DNA from: Gammaproteobacteria bacterium | GTDB lineage: Bacteria > Pseudomonadota > Gammaproteobacteria > GCA-001735895 | Direction of reading: 5' to 3' | Length of the DNA: 52,286 nucleotides | Assembly (NCBI GenBank): GCA_026989015.1 | Contig: JALSKD010000183.1 | Span: forward strand, 72,462-124,747 | Part shown: one piece after another, positions 16,715-25,176 of the stretch | Numbering within the stretch: the stretch's first letter is position 1 | Layout: the number at the start of each line of letters is the position of its first letter | The notes under the pieces: generated by a model | The model's database searches: none | What the model saw: the letters and a program-made list of their open reading frames with translations, nothing else | What the model was told of the DNA's origin: nothing | Program-made: the position numbers and the translations under genes

Positions 16715-18409
16715 ATGAACCGGATGCGGTTGCTTGCCATCATCCTGACACCTGTGCTGGCCGCTTGCGGTGCGGCAGAGACGGGGACAACCGAGACCCT
16801 GAATCAGTACCTGTCTCGCCTCGAAGCGGAAAACGGGGTGCGTTTTCGCGGCATCAGCCATAGCCGGGGCGCCTATGTGACGCCCATGTGCTACACCCGT
16901 ACCGATGACGGCGACGGCACCCTGCACAACCCCTGCTACAGCTGCCATACGCGGGGAAAGACGCCCAATTTCTACAACGATGCGCGGCTGCAGAAGGCCT
17001 ACAGCTTCCCGGAACCCCTGCGGGACAATCCTTTCACCAACCTGCTTGAGGACCACAGTGCCGAGGTGATGCGTATCAGCGATCAAGCGGTGCTGGAGAC
17101 CGTGCGTGAGGACAACTACCGCGATTCGGCGGGGAGGATCCGGCTGGCACAGGAGCTGCCGGAACAGTGGAAGGGCTATCGGCCCGATTGCCATTTCAAT
17201 TTCGATGAACAAGGGTTCGACCGAGACCCCGAGGGGCGGATGACAGGCTGGCGGGCGTTTCGCTACTACCCCTTTCCGGGCACCTTCTGGCCCACCAACG
17301 GATCCGCCGATGATGTGCTGATTCGCCTGCCGGAAGCCTTTCGCGAAAACACGGCCGGCCAGCCGGACCGGGAAATCTATCGGCTCAATCTGGCCATCGT
17401 CGAGGCGCTGGTCAAGCAGAAGGACATTCGCCTCGAGGTGCCGGCAAACGAGGTGGATTATGGCATCGATCTGAACAACGACGGCCAGCTGGCAACGGCC
17501 GACCGGGTCGCCTTCCGCTTTGAGCCTCCGTTGCGTTATGCAGGGCGGGCCGGGCTTCTGCTGGGGCAGGGGGCCGTGCACCTTGCGCCCGGACTGTTTC
17601 CGGAAGGCACCGAATTTCTGCACAGCGTGCGTTATCTGGATTGGGATGAACGGGCTGCCGAAGTCCGTCTTGCACCGCGCATGAAGGAATTGCGCTACGC
17701 GCGCAAGACAGACTGGATGAACTACAGCGAGCTGGAGCGCGCCGCGCGCGCCGAAATGTACGAGGCCGAGGTCAATGATTTGAGCCAGGGCGTGCTGGCC
17801 GTCTTCCGCGGCACTTTCGAGGAAGGCTTGAACACGGACAGCGGCTGGGTCTTCCAGGGCTTCATCGAGGACCGTCAGGGCTGGCTGCGGCCGCAGACGG
17901 AAGAAGAAACGCTGTACTGCATGGGTTGCCACAGCCATCTGGGCGCGACCACCGACTCGGTGTTCGCCTTCCCGAGAAAATTCGAGGGCATTGCGGAAGA
18001 TGACCCGCTGCAAGGCTGGAAGCACTGGTCACAAAAGGGACTGACCGGTGTGCCCGAACCCCGGGTGGCCTATGTTGGTGTGGGGGAGCGTCATGAGTAC
18101 AGCTTCTACCTGCGCAACAATCATTCCGGCAATGAATTCCGTAATAACGATGAAGTGAAGCAGAAATTCTTCGATGCAGCCGGCGCCATCCGCAACGATC
18201 GGCTCGACGCGCTACACGCGGACATCAGCCTGTTGCTTTTGCCCGGCCGTCAGCGGGCGCTGGAGCTCGACAAGGCCTACCGGGTCCGCGTGCGGGAGCA
18301 GAGTTACATCCGCGGTCGAGAAGCCAATGTGCACGCGGTGGAGACGCTGTGGCGGCGGGTGGAGCCGGGGCAGGCCACAGGCATCGATACGCCCATCGTC
18401 CGCGAGTGA
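16715..18409 (+). CDS. diheme cytochrome c lipoprotein
   Basis: 564 residues from the ATG at 16715, with GGAGA nine bases upstream. MNRMRLLAIILTPVLAAC gives a signal peptide with lipobox LAAC. Two CxxCH heme-binding motifs occur: CYSCH (74-78) and CMGCH (402-406), more than 300 residues apart, so two separate heme regions are likely. Near residue 250 the segment DLNNDGQLATAD looks like an EF-hand or dockerin-type calcium loop. The intervening sequence matches no family I recognise. It follows the PhoX-like lipoprotein, and both should be envelope-anchored, so electron transfer linked to that protein is a reasonable guess. The 247-base gap between them holds no other gene that I can see. Confidence 0.88.
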   Translation: MNRMRLLAIILTPVLAACGAAETGTTETLNQYLSRLEAENGVRFRGISHSRGAYVTPMCYTRTDDGDGTLHNPCYSCHTRGKTPNFYNDARLQKAYSFPEPLRDNPFTNLLEDHSAEVMRISDQAVLETVREDNYRDSAGRIRLAQELPEQWKGYRPDCHFNFDEQGFDRDPEGRMTGWRAFRYYPFPGTFWPTNGSADDVLIRLPEAFRENTAGQPDREIYRLNLAIVEALVKQKDIRLEVPANEVDYGIDLNNDGQLATADRVAFRFEPPLRYAGRAGLLLGQGAVHLAPGLFPEGTEFLHSVRYLDWDERAAEVRLAPRMKELRYARKTDWMNYSELERAARAEMYEAEVNDLSQGVLAVFRGTFEEGLNTDSGWVFQGFIEDRQGWLRPQTEEETLYCMGCHSHLGATTDSVFAFPRKFEGIAEDDPLQGWKHWSQKGLTGVPEPRVAYVGVGERHEYSFYLRNNHSGNEFRNNDEVKQKFFDAAGAIRNDRLDALHADISLLLLPGRQRALELDKAYRVRVREQSYIRGREANVHAVETLWRRVEPGQATGIDTPIVRE

Positions 18410-18462
18410 GCAACGGCTCGGTTCCGGGCAGGTGGCCAAATGATCGGATGGCGGCTTGGTGG

Positions 18463-18492
18463 GGGGCGGCAGTCGTGTTTTAATGCCGCCCC
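18463..18492 (+). promoter_or_regulatory. hairpin directly before lolC start
   Basis: Nine-base perfect arms (GGGGCGGCA at 18463-18471, TGCCGCCCC at 18484-18492) with a 12-base loop end one base before the lolC ATG. No purine-rich ribosome site lies in the usual window. Such a stem would occlude initiation, so RNA-level control or a mis-set start is possible. Confidence 0.45.
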
Positions 18493-19740
18493 ATGAATTT
18501 CCCCGTCGAACTGTGGATCGGTCTGCGCTATACCCGCGCCAAGCGCCGCAACCACTTCATCTCCTTCATCTCGCTGATTTCCATGTTCGGCATCACCCTG
18601 GGCGTGATGGCGCTGATCGTGGTGCTGTCGGTGATGAACGGTTTCGAACAGGAGCTCAAGGGACGGATTCTGGGCATGGTCTCCCATGTCACCGTATCCA
18701 GCTATGACAATCGGCTGCAGGATTGGCGCAGCCTGCGCGACACGGTCCTGCAGTACCCGGGCGTGGTCGGCGCCGCGCCCTATGTCGATGCCGAGGCGAT
18801 GCTGTCCAACAAGTCGGCGGTCAGCGGAGCGATCGTGCGCGGCATTCTGCCGGAACTGGAGCCGGAGGTGTCCGAAATCCACGAAAACATGGTGTACGGC
18901 AGCCTCGATGACCTCAGGCCGGGCGAATACGGCATCATCCTCGGCACCGGTCTGGCCGATACCCTGGATGTGGGTCCCGGCGACCGGGTGACGATGATCA
19001 CGCCCCAGGCCAGCGTATCGCCGGTGGGCTTCCTGCCGCGTCTGAGGCGTTTTCGGGTGGTGGGGCTGTTCGAGATCGGCGTCTACGAATACGACCGCAG
19101 CAGCGCGCTGATCCATGCCACCGACGCTTCGAAGCTGTTTCGCCTCGACGGCGCGATGAGCGGCCTGCGCCTGAAGGTGGCCGACATGGACCGTGCCCCG
19201 GAATTGCGTTACCGGCTGGCGCAGGATCTGGGTAGCGACTTCTGGGTCTCCGACTGGACCCGCCGTCACAGCAATTACTTCAAGGCGGTCAAGACCGAGA
19301 AGACGGTGATGTTCATCATCCTGTCGCTGATCGTCGCGGTGGCCGCCTTCAACATCGTGTCGACGCTGGTGATGGTGGTCACCGACAAGCAGTCGGACAT
19401 CGCCATCCTGCGCACGCTGGGGCTGTCTCCGGCCTCGGTCACCGCCGTGTTCATGGTGCAGGGCGCGCTGATCGGGCTGATCGGCACCCTGATCGGAGTC
19501 GGCCTCGGGGTGCTGGTGGCCAGCCATATCGATGTCATCATCCCCGCGCTGGAACGCTTCTTCCAGACCCGTTTCCTGCCGCCCGGGGTCTATCCGATCG
19601 CCGAGTTGCCGTCGGAGATGAAGATCGAGGAAGTCATTCGCATCGCGCTGCTGTCCTTCGTGCTGTCCCTGCTGGCCACCGTCTATCCGGCTCTGCGCGC
19701 GGCGCGTACCCGCCCGGCCGAGGCGCTGCGCTATGAGTGA
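18493..19740 (+). CDS. lolC: lipoprotein-releasing permease LolC/LolE (LolF-like)
   Basis: 415 residues, full length. The MacB/LolC architecture is clear: an N-terminal helix (about 18-48), a large periplasmic domain (about 50-265) and three C-terminal helices (about 275-300, 318-345, 378-400). The N-terminal FPVELWIGLRYTRAK is characteristic. It extracts outer-membrane lipoproteins from the inner membrane and hands them to LolA. lolD follows with an 8-nt overlap. Enterobacteria have separate LolC and LolE, but only one permease is encoded here, so it may be the homodimeric LolF type. A second copy elsewhere cannot be excluded. The start lies directly after a GC-rich hairpin. Confidence 0.93.
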   Translation: MNFPVELWIGLRYTRAKRRNHFISFISLISMFGITLGVMALIVVLSVMNGFEQELKGRILGMVSHVTVSSYDNRLQDWRSLRDTVLQYPGVVGAAPYVDAEAMLSNKSAVSGAIVRGILPELEPEVSEIHENMVYGSLDDLRPGEYGIILGTGLADTLDVGPGDRVTMITPQASVSPVGFLPRLRRFRVVGLFEIGVYEYDRSSALIHATDASKLFRLDGAMSGLRLKVADMDRAPELRYRLAQDLGSDFWVSDWTRRHSNYFKAVKTEKTVMFIILSLIVAVAAFNIVSTLVMVVTDKQSDIAILRTLGLSPASVTAVFMVQGALIGLIGTLIGVGLGVLVASHIDVIIPALERFFQTRFLPPGVYPIAELPSEMKIEEVIRIALLSFVLSLLATVYPALRAARTRPAEALRYE

Positions 19741-20419
19741 TCAGGCCGTCATCGAGGCCCGCGAACTGGGCAAGACCTTCCTCCAGGGCGATCAGCCGGT
19801 GGAGGTGCTCCAATCGGTGGATCTTGCAGTCGGTGCCGGAGAGCGCCATGCCATCGTCGGCGCTTCCGGCGCCGGCAAGAGCACGCTGCTGCACCTGCTC
19901 GGCGGGCTGGAGCGGCCCAGCCATGGTGAGATCCGCGTGATGGGGCAGTCCCTGGATGTGTTGTCGGAAAAGGATCTGGGGCATCTGCGCAACCGCCACC
20001 TCGGGTTCATCTACCAGTTCCATCACCTGCTGCCCGAGTTCGATGCGCTGGAGAATGTGATGATGCCGTTGCGGATCCGCAGGGAAGCGCGCACCCGCGC
20101 GGCGGAACGCGCCCGAGACATGATCGAACGGGTGGGGCTGTCGCACCGGCTGGACCACAAGCCGGGGGAGCTTTCCGGCGGCGAACGCCAGCGCATCGCC
20201 CTTGCGCGGGCGCTGGTCACCCGGCCGGATTGCCTGCTGGCCGACGAACCCACCGGCAATCTCGACCAGAAGACCGCCGCCGCGATGCTGGACCTGATGC
20301 TCGAACTCAACGAGGCGGTGGGCACGGCGCTGGTCATCGTCACCCACGACCACAGCATCGCCGCGCGGATGGAACGGGAGTGGGAAGTGCAGGAAGGACG
20401 CCTGCTGGCCCGCCGCTGA
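19733..20419 (+). CDS. lolD: lipoprotein-releasing ATPase LolD
   Basis: 228 residues with all ABC motifs: Walker A GASGAGKST, signature LSGGERQR, Walker B LLADEPTGNLD and the switch histidine in VTHDH. The FIYQFHHLLPEF segment at the Q-loop is diagnostic for LolD. It energises lipoprotein release with the permease encoded just upstream. The start overlaps the permease stop by 8 nt, implying coupled translation. It converges with a minus-strand membrane protein gene 15 bases further on, with no obvious terminator between. Confidence 0.96.
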   Translation: MSDQAVIEARELGKTFLQGDQPVEVLQSVDLAVGAGERHAIVGASGAGKSTLLHLLGGLERPSHGEIRVMGQSLDVLSEKDLGHLRNRHLGFIYQFHHLLPEFDALENVMMPLRIRREARTRAAERARDMIERVGLSHRLDHKPGELSGGERQRIALARALVTRPDCLLADEPTGNLDQKTAAAMLDLMLELNEAVGTALVIVTHDHSIAARMEREWEVQEGRLLARR

Positions 20420-20434
20420 GCGCTTTCCGCCGTG

Positions 20435-21064
20435 TCAGGGCTGGCCGCCCAGCGGTTGCCAGCGCAACAGCCCGCCGCCATAGATCAGGATCAGCGGCAC
20501 CTGTAGCAGCAGGTACAGCCAGTCGTTGAACAGCCGGATGCTGCCTTCCACCAGAAAATGGTCGTCATAGGCCCGCGACCAGCGCAGGGCCAGCGTGCGC
20601 ACCACGAAATGCCCACCGATGGCCACGATCAGCAGTTTGACCGCGGTGGCCATGTCCGGCCACCAGCGGACCTCTGCCGGCAGATCGGGCAGGGCGTGGC
20701 GGGCAACGACCGCGGTGGCCAGTGCCGACAGGATCGGCAGGCCGACGGCCGGGTGCCCGAGCAGCGGAATGAAGGACAACACCAGCCCGCCGAGGAAGAT
20801 GGTGTTGAGGGCATTGACGAGGAAGGTTCCGTCCCCAAGCAGGCCCAGCAGGTCGGCGGTACGCAGGGCGGGATCGATCTGCGGCCACAGCAGCAAGGTG
20901 GCGAGAATCAGCAGCAGTATGCGCCCGGCCGGGCAATAGAAATGATCGAGCAGCCATTCTGAAACGCCGATGCCGTCGAAGTGTTTTTCCAGCCAGGCGC
21001 AGAGCAGGCCCAGCAGCAGGGTCAGCAGCGTCAATGTCAGAAAGATGCCGATCAGTGGCCACAT
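20435..21064 (-). CDS. multi-pass membrane protein of unknown function
   Basis: 209 residues from the ATG at 21064 (MWPLIGIFLTLTLL). Sequence upstream of this in frame is Ser/Arg/Cys-rich and belongs to the shadow of the neighbouring gene. About five hydrophobic helices are visible: 4-24, 43-60, 78-100, 104-125 and 184-205, with a charged segment RWSRAYDDHFLVEG before the last. No catalytic or transport motif recognised. It is immediately downstream of the DUF2062 membrane protein on the same strand (16-base gap), so the two are probably co-transcribed. Confidence 0.8.
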   Translation of the reverse strand: MWPLIGIFLTLTLLTLLLGLLCAWLEKHFDGIGVSEWLLDHFYCPAGRILLLILATLLLWPQIDPALRTADLLGLLGDGTFLVNALNTIFLGGLVLSFIPLLGHPAVGLPILSALATAVVARHALPDLPAEVRWWPDMATAVKLLIVAIGGHFVVRTLALRWSRAYDDHFLVEGSIRLFNDWLYLLLQVPLILIYGGGLLRWQPLGGQP

Positions 21065-21080
21065 GTCCCTGTCCCGGTGA

Positions 21081-21608
21081 TCAGCGGTCGGAAAGCCGTG
21101 ACTTGCGCCTCTGGATGTGGCGCACCAGCAGGTAGCGCCAGAGCCCGCGCACGCCGGCATAGCCGAGCGCGGCGCTGGACGAACCCACGACCAGACAGCC
21201 CAGCAGGAAGGGCTTCCAGATGTAGCGCAACTCGTGGAGCAGCCATTCGAAGGAGGGTTCGAAGGCAAAGGCCTGGTAATCTTCCGGGTGGCCGAGTATC
21301 CATAACCCGACACGGTAGCAGAAATAGAACAGTGGGGGCATGGTCACCGGGTTGCTGACCCAGACCAGGGCCACCGAGATCAGGATATTGACCCGGAACA
21401 GCACCGCGCCCACGGCGGCGATGAACATCTGGAAGGGCACCGGGATGAAGGCGCAGAACAGCCCCACCGCCACCGCGCCGGAGACCGAGCGCCGGTTGAC
21501 ATGCCACAGCCCCGGATCCTTGAGGCGGGGGCCGAGCCTCTGGATCATCGGGTTGCCGGTGACCTTGCTGTGGTGGGGCAGGATCTTCTTCAGCGTTCTG
21601 CGGGGCAT
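21081..21608 (-). CDS. DUF2062 membrane protein
   Basis: 175 residues. The DUF2062 core is evident: a basic N-terminus, SVSGAVAVGLFCAFIPVPFQM, then RVNILISVALVWVSNPVT, then PLFYFCYRVG, with a third hydrophobic stretch around 130-150. These are small inner-membrane proteins with no settled function. In other Proteobacteria members are often found beside comEC, as here, where comEC is divergent (69-base gap). Co-directional with the downstream multi-pass membrane protein. Confidence 0.88.
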   Translation of the reverse strand: MPRRTLKKILPHHSKVTGNPMIQRLGPRLKDPGLWHVNRRSVSGAVAVGLFCAFIPVPFQMFIAAVGAVLFRVNILISVALVWVSNPVTMPPLFYFCYRVGLWILGHPEDYQAFAFEPSFEWLLHELRYIWKPFLLGCLVVGSSSAALGYAGVRGLWRYLLVRHIQRRKSRLSDR

Positions 21609-21676
21609 GGACGGCTATTGAGTTCGCGATCGGGTTGGATAGACTGGATCCAGTCGGTGACAGGGAGCGTAGCGCA

Positions 21677-24028
21677 ATGTTTGCCACGGGACTGGCCTTT
21701 CTCGCGGGGGTGTTGGCCGCCGCACATGTTCCACAGCCTTCGGCTGTCTTCTGGTTCGCCGCCTTGCCGCTGGCCCTGGCGACGCTGGTCCTGGCTCCGC
21801 CCCGCGGGCGATGGCATCGCCTGCTGCTGTGGGCGCTGGTTGGGGCCGTGTACGCTTCCGGCTGGAGTCAGTGGCGCCTGGAGCACCGGCTGCAAGCGGG
21901 GCTGAATGATAGAAGACTCGTTGCCGTCGGGGAAGTGGAATCCATCCCCCGTTTGATCGAGCGCAAACCCGAGGCGGAAGGCGGGTGGCCGCAGCAGCGT
22001 TTTCTGTTCCGCCTGCGGGCGTTGCAGGATGAGCAGGGACGGTCGGTAGAGACGGCAGTGCGCCGGCTGCGCCTGAGCTGGCGCGGCGCGCCACAGTTGC
22101 TGGTACCGGGGCAGGTCTGGCAGTTGCCGGTACGCCTGCGACAGCCACACGGTTACCGCAATCCCGGTGCCTTCGACTACGAACGCTGGCTGTGGCTGCG
22201 CGGTATCGATGCCACCGGCTGGGTGCGCCGGGATGGTGAGGCGAGACAGCTGGCGGACCGAAGCGTCTCCCTGAACCGATGGCGTTACCGCATCGTCGAA
22301 CGCCTGCGCCGGCTGTGCGCGGATTGCGCCTACGGCGGTCTGGTGCAGGCCCTGTCGGTGGGGCACCGGGGCGAGTTGCCGCGTGATCAGCGTGATCTGT
22401 TGCGCCAGACCGGAACGGCACACCTGGTGGCCGTTTCCGGTCTGCACATCGGCATCATTGCCTTTTGCTTCCACTGGCTGGGACGGGGTGTGTGGCACAT
22501 CGGGCTCTGGCGCAGCGGCATCAGCCGGCGCACGCTGGCCTGGACCCTGGCCTTTGGCGGTGGCCTCGCCTATGCACTGCTGTCGGGCCTGGCACTGCCG
22601 GCGCTGCGCGCGGTGATCATGCTGGGGGTGATGCTGCTGGCGCTGTGGACCGGTCGGCCGCAGCGGCTGCTTCACAGTCTGGGGCTGGCGGTCATTCTGG
22701 TGCTGCTCATCGATCCCTTGTCGGTGCTGTCCGCCTCCTTCTGGCTGAGCTTTGGGGCCCTCTGCGTGATTGCCTTCGGCCTGTGGTGCTGGCCTGCGGA
22801 ATACACGGCTTCGCGCTGGCTGCCCGCCGTGCGCATTCAGTGGCTGTTCTCGCTGCTGTTTCTGCCCATGGGGCTGGCGGTATTCGGCGAGGTGCACCGC
22901 GCCAGCCTGTTCGCCAATCTGCTGGCGGTGCCGCTGGTGAGTCTGCTGATCGTACCCTTCAATTTTCTGTTGCTGGCCCTGTCCTGGCTGCCGGATGCAT
23001 GGATTGCGCCCGGCTACCGTCTGCTCGACGGACTGCTGGCGATGCTGATGGGGTACCTCGATGCCTTGCGCGCAGCCGGCTTGACCGCCTGGCCATTGCC
23101 CGAATCCCCGGGATGGGTGCTGTGGCTGTTGCTTGCCGGGCTGCTGGCGCTGCTGCTGCCCGCCGGTCTGCTGCGAGGCCGCATGCTGTGGCTGTTGATG
23201 CCGTTGCCGCTGCTGTGGCCGCGCTGGGATCATTCTGCGGATGTGCCTTATGGAAGCTTCGTGGCCGAGGTGCTGGATGTGGGCATGGGGACGGCGGTGG
23301 TGATCCGTACCCGTGAACACAGTCTGATTTATGACTTTGGACCTGGCCGTCGCCAGGGCTTCAGCATGGGGAACTGGGCGGTCTTGCCGCTGCTGCGCAC
23401 CCGTGGCATCACCAGGCCGCAACGGATCGTGCTCAGTCATGAGGATCAGGACCACATTGGCGGGTTCCTGGCCCTGACCGGGCGCTGGCCCGCAACCCTG
23501 CTGGAGACCGGGACCCTGGCCGAGACCCGCCAGCGCCTGCCGGCGGGGCTGCCCCTGCGTGCCTGTCATGGGCAGCCTCCCTGGCGCTGGGACGGCGTGT
23601 CTTTCCGTTATCTGGACGCGGCAGACCCGCTGGCGAGCGAAAACGACCGTTCCTGCGTGCTGCGTGTCGCGTCCTCCGAAGGCACCGTGCTGTTGCTGAC
23701 CGGCGACATCGAGCGCAGGCGGGAACGGGGTTTGCTGGAGCAGGGCGACAGATGGCTGAAGGCCGATGTGCTGGTGGCGCCGCACCACGGCAGCGAAAGT
23801 TCGTCCACGGCGGATTTCATCGAGGCGGTTGCGGCCGGGCAGGTGGTGTTCACCAGCGGCTTCCGCAACCGCTGGGGCTTTCCCCGGCCCGCCGTGTTGC
23901 GGCGTTACCGTGACAGCGGCGCGCGGCTGTGGAATACCGCCGTCGATGGCGCGCTGCGCATCGGTTGTGCGGTGGAGTGCCGCATCCGTGCCCTGCGGCG
24001 CGAGCGGCCCCGCCCCTGGCAGGGGTGA
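21677..24028 (+). CDS. comEC: DNA uptake channel ComEC/Rec2
   Basis: 783 residues from the ATG at 21677, preceded by GGGAG. Three parts in order: an N-terminal soluble domain (about 30-190) after two short helices; the Competence membrane domain (about 215-480) containing the TGTAHLVAVSGLHIGI signature; and a C-terminal metallo-beta-lactamase-like domain with SHEDQDHIGG (about 587), the metal-binding HxDxDH box, and APHHGSESS. ComEC carries single-stranded DNA across the inner membrane during transformation. The domain set is complete, so this is not a decayed copy. It precedes exbB by 96 bases. Confidence 0.95.
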   Translation: MFATGLAFLAGVLAAAHVPQPSAVFWFAALPLALATLVLAPPRGRWHRLLLWALVGAVYASGWSQWRLEHRLQAGLNDRRLVAVGEVESIPRLIERKPEAEGGWPQQRFLFRLRALQDEQGRSVETAVRRLRLSWRGAPQLLVPGQVWQLPVRLRQPHGYRNPGAFDYERWLWLRGIDATGWVRRDGEARQLADRSVSLNRWRYRIVERLRRLCADCAYGGLVQALSVGHRGELPRDQRDLLRQTGTAHLVAVSGLHIGIIAFCFHWLGRGVWHIGLWRSGISRRTLAWTLAFGGGLAYALLSGLALPALRAVIMLGVMLLALWTGRPQRLLHSLGLAVILVLLIDPLSVLSASFWLSFGALCVIAFGLWCWPAEYTASRWLPAVRIQWLFSLLFLPMGLAVFGEVHRASLFANLLAVPLVSLLIVPFNFLLLALSWLPDAWIAPGYRLLDGLLAMLMGYLDALRAAGLTAWPLPESPGWVLWLLLAGLLALLLPAGLLRGRMLWLLMPLPLLWPRWDHSADVPYGSFVAEVLDVGMGTAVVIRTREHSLIYDFGPGRRQGFSMGNWAVLPLLRTRGITRPQRIVLSHEDQDHIGGFLALTGRWPATLLETGTLAETRQRLPAGLPLRACHGQPPWRWDGVSFRYLDAADPLASENDRSCVLRVASSEGTVLLLTGDIERRRERGLLEQGDRWLKADVLVAPHHGSESSSTADFIEAVAAGQVVFTSGFRNRWGFPRPAVLRRYRDSGARLWNTAVDGALRIGCAVECRIRALRRERPRPWQG

Positions 24029-24124
24029 AGCGCGTCGGTCGCGTTTCGCTGCAATGGCCGGAGCAGCGATTATTCAGTATCATGCCGCGCATTCACCAAC
24101 CCGCAACACATCCAAGGAGACCTC

Positions 24125-24745
24125 ATGCTGGAACTGGTTCAGGCGGGCGGTTGGCTGATGTATCCGATCCTGCTGAGTTCGGTCATCGCCTTCGCCATCA
24201 TCGCCGAGCGGCTGTGGACACTGCAGCGCAAGAAAGTGATTCCCGAAAAACTGATGCCCGCGATCTGGACGCTGTTGCGCGAGAATCAGTTGACCGAGCA
24301 ACACATCGTCGAGATCGAGCAGGGCTCGCCGCTGGGACGGGTGCTGGCCGCCGGGCTGATCAACCGCCACCTGTCGCGCGACCTGGTGCGCGAGAGCATC
24401 GAGGAAACGGGCCGTTTCGTCGCCCACGAGCTGGAGCGCTTCATCAATGCGCTGGGCACCATCGCCAACATCACGCCATTGCTTGGCCTGCTGGGCACGG
24501 TGATCGGCATGATCAAGGTATTCACCGCGATCACCACCGTCGGCGTCGGTGATCCGACGCTGCTGGCCGGCGGCATCTCCGAAGCGTTGATCACCACCGC
24601 GGCCGGGCTCAGCGTGGCCATCCCCACCGTGATCTTCTACCGCTACCTGAAACGCAAGATCGACGAGCTGGTGGTCGGCATGGAACAGGAGGCGATGAAA
24701 CTGGTCGAGGTGCTGCACGGCGAGCGTCCGCCCGAGGCGGCCTGA
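24125..24745 (+). CDS. exbB: MotA/TolQ/ExbB proton channel protein
   Basis: 206 residues, start supported by AGGAGA. Three membrane helices (about 12-32, 112-135, 155-178) and the characteristic cytoplasmic loop are seen. The TPLLGLLGTVIGMIKVF segment and the ALITTAAGLSVAIPTVIFY helix are the conserved ExbB/TolQ pore motifs. With ExbD it couples proton flow to an envelope machine. No tonB lies nearby. The pair precedes msbA, an order common in Gammaproteobacteria, so a link to outer-membrane assembly rather than TonB uptake is possible. Confidence 0.94.
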   Translation: MLELVQAGGWLMYPILLSSVIAFAIIAERLWTLQRKKVIPEKLMPAIWTLLRENQLTEQHIVEIEQGSPLGRVLAAGLINRHLSRDLVRESIEETGRFVAHELERFINALGTIANITPLLGLLGTVIGMIKVFTAITTVGVGDPTLLAGGISEALITTAAGLSVAIPTVIFYRYLKRKIDELVVGMEQEAMKLVEVLHGERPPEAA

Positions 24746-24749
24746 TCCG

Positions 24750-25169
24750 ATGCAGTTCCGCACCCGCAACAGCGAAGACGACAGCGCGGTCAATCTGACG
24801 CCGCTGATCGATGTGGTGTTCCTGCTGCTGATCTTCTTCATGGTATCGACCACCTTCGATACCACTTCCGAGCTGAAGATCCAGCTGCCGGAGGCCAGTG
24901 CGCAGAAACGCCCCTCGGCGCCGCAGAAGGTCATCGTCAGTATCGATCCGCGCGGCTTCTATCATGTCAATGGCAAGCGCCTGAAAGCGCCCACCGGCGA
25001 GCTGCTCACGCTGGAGCTGCACCGCCTGATCGGTGACGACAAGGAACGCCCGGTGGTGATCCAGTCCGATGCCTCGTCGCCGGTGCAGTCGCTGGTCACG
25101 GCGATGGACGTGGTTGGGCAGATGGGCCTCAAGCGGCTTTCCATCGCCACCACCCAGCCGGTCAAGTAG
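24750..25169 (+). CDS. exbD: ExbD/TolR biopolymer transport protein
   Basis: 139 residues, four bases after exbB. A short cytoplasmic N-terminus is followed by one transmembrane helix (about 18-38) containing LTPLIDVVFLLLIFF with the conserved proton-carrying Asp (D21). The periplasmic domain ends in LSIATTQPVK. It forms the proton-driven motor with ExbB. Gap of seven bases to msbA. Confidence 0.94.
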   Translation: MQFRTRNSEDDSAVNLTPLIDVVFLLLIFFMVSTTFDTTSELKIQLPEASAQKRPSAPQKVIVSIDPRGFYHVNGKRLKAPTGELLTLELHRLIGDDKERPVVIQSDASSPVQSLVTAMDVVGQMGLKRLSIATTQPVK

Positions 25170-25176
25170 ACGCCCG

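Noticed and set aside
21590-23788. 732-codon open frame on the minus strand
   Set aside because: Antisense to comEC, Gln/Pro/Arg-rich with no domains; shadow.
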